DNA of 64,000 nucleotides from Aminobacter aganoensis. Lineage in GTDB: Bacteria; Pseudomonadota; Alphaproteobacteria; Rhizobiales; Rhizobiaceae. A model generated the notes under the pieces. It did not search any database. It was not told the DNA's origin and worked only from the letters and a program-made list of their open reading frames with translations. Positions 63,693 to 64,000 of the stretch are shown piece after piece. Position 1 is the first letter of the stretch; each line of letters starts with the position of its first letter. A program made the translations under genes and the position numbers. Location of the stretch: the NCBI RefSeq assembly GCF_014206975.1, contig NZ_JACHOU010000010.1, forward strand, positions 62,001 to 126,000, written 5' to 3'.

Positions 63693-64000
63693 TCGCATCC
63701 AGGCGTTTCTCGACGATCTGCGCGACCGTCACGCGGACCATTTCGCCATCGTGTCGCGGCTGCGCGAGATCGTTCTCCAGTTCGGTCCTGCGGTCTCCGA
63801 GGAGATCAAGTATGGCGGCATCCTGTTTTCGTCGCGGGCGGCGTTTTGCGGCGTCTTCCCATATGCCGGTCATGTCACGCTGGAACTCAGCGGGGGCGCG
63901 TCCCTGCCGGACCGGCATGGCGTGCTCCAGGGGCAAGGCACGTTGCGGCGCCACATAAAGCTGTTTGCCGTTACGGATATCGAGGATCGGCATGTCGCGG
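63682..64000 (+). CDS. DUF1801 domain protein (cut by the window end)
   Basis: The first ~106 residues are visible from the ATG at 63682, which overlaps the VOC gene end. F-L-D-D-L-R-D-R-H-A-D, V-S-E-E-I-K-Y-G-G-I-L-F and F-C-G-V-F-P-Y-A-G-H-V-T-L-E-L mark the DUF1801/YdhG fold. Function unknown. The frame is still open at the right edge. Confidence 0.85.
   Translation, partial: MTASRIQAFLDDLRDRHADHFAIVSRLREIVLQFGPAVSEEIKYGGILFSSRAAFCGVFPYAGHVTLELSGGASLPDRHGVLQGQGTLRRHIKLFAVTDIEDRHVA

Noticed and set aside
1-64000. tRNA or rRNA genes
   Set aside because: No CCA-ended cloverleaf with a GTTCGAATCC-type T-arm and no rRNA signature was noticed on either strand; a tRNAscan run would settle it.

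Overview
The window reads as a chromosomal segment of a Rhizobiales alphaproteobacterium, most likely Mesorhizobium or a close relative such as Aminobacter. Four things point there: high GC with strong GC3; rhizobial marker genes (DUF982 protein, PecS/PecM pair, ActS/ActR redox system, MmcB, glnD-murJ); an EcfG-type promoter; and several families of GC-rich palindromic intergenic repeats common in rhizobial genomes. This is inferred from gene content; I had no 16S or database evidence. No tRNA, rRNA or CRISPR array was seen.

Layout. 1-3262: tripartite RND efflux operon (two lipoprotein adaptors, partial permease). 3391-9161: DUF982 stress protein with an EcfG promoter, divergent pecM/pecS with two operator palindromes, a reverse transsulfuration operon (cystathionine beta-synthase with a frameshift, plus a gamma-lyase/synthase) and a self-regulated MerR gene. 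9429-15914: membrane protein, ilvD, a divergent RpiR regulator/oxidoreductase pair, a membrane protein and an outer-membrane barrel. 16100-20798: hrpB, with a palindromic repeat inserted in frame, then actS-actR. 20920-29407: mmcB, L,D-transpeptidase, nfu, usp, trpS, murJ, glnD. 29645-32624: copper module (CueR-like promoter, P-type ATPase with two YHS domains, DUF305 protein). 32706-44426: aldo/keto reductase, GGDEF-EAL protein and small regulator/enzyme pairs (TetR/GFA, AraC/hydrolase, epoxide hydrolase/AraC, MFS).

Accessory DNA. 44.7-49.2 kb has clearly lower GC. It carries a tightly coupled operon (HD nucleotidase-like, P-loop kinase, and a large unknown domain fused to a nucleoside-phosphorylase-fold domain) with a convergent, overlapping HARE-HTH gene. 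It is bordered by a decayed AraC gene copy on the left and a truncated VOC gene on the right. This is the best candidate for an undescribed system, probably nucleotide-directed and possibly anti-phage. A second AT-rich insertion at 54.5-56.2 kb is a stand-alone reverse transcriptase of the defence (DRT/Abi) type. Housekeeping mutS and maeB sit between the two.

56.9-64.0 kb: adenosine kinase, an EI24/CysZ-like membrane protein, an isocitrate-lyase/PEP-mutase family enzyme, a HAD phosphatase, dUTPase, a class II glutamine amidotransferase, an AraC regulator, two VOC proteins and a partial DUF1801 gene.
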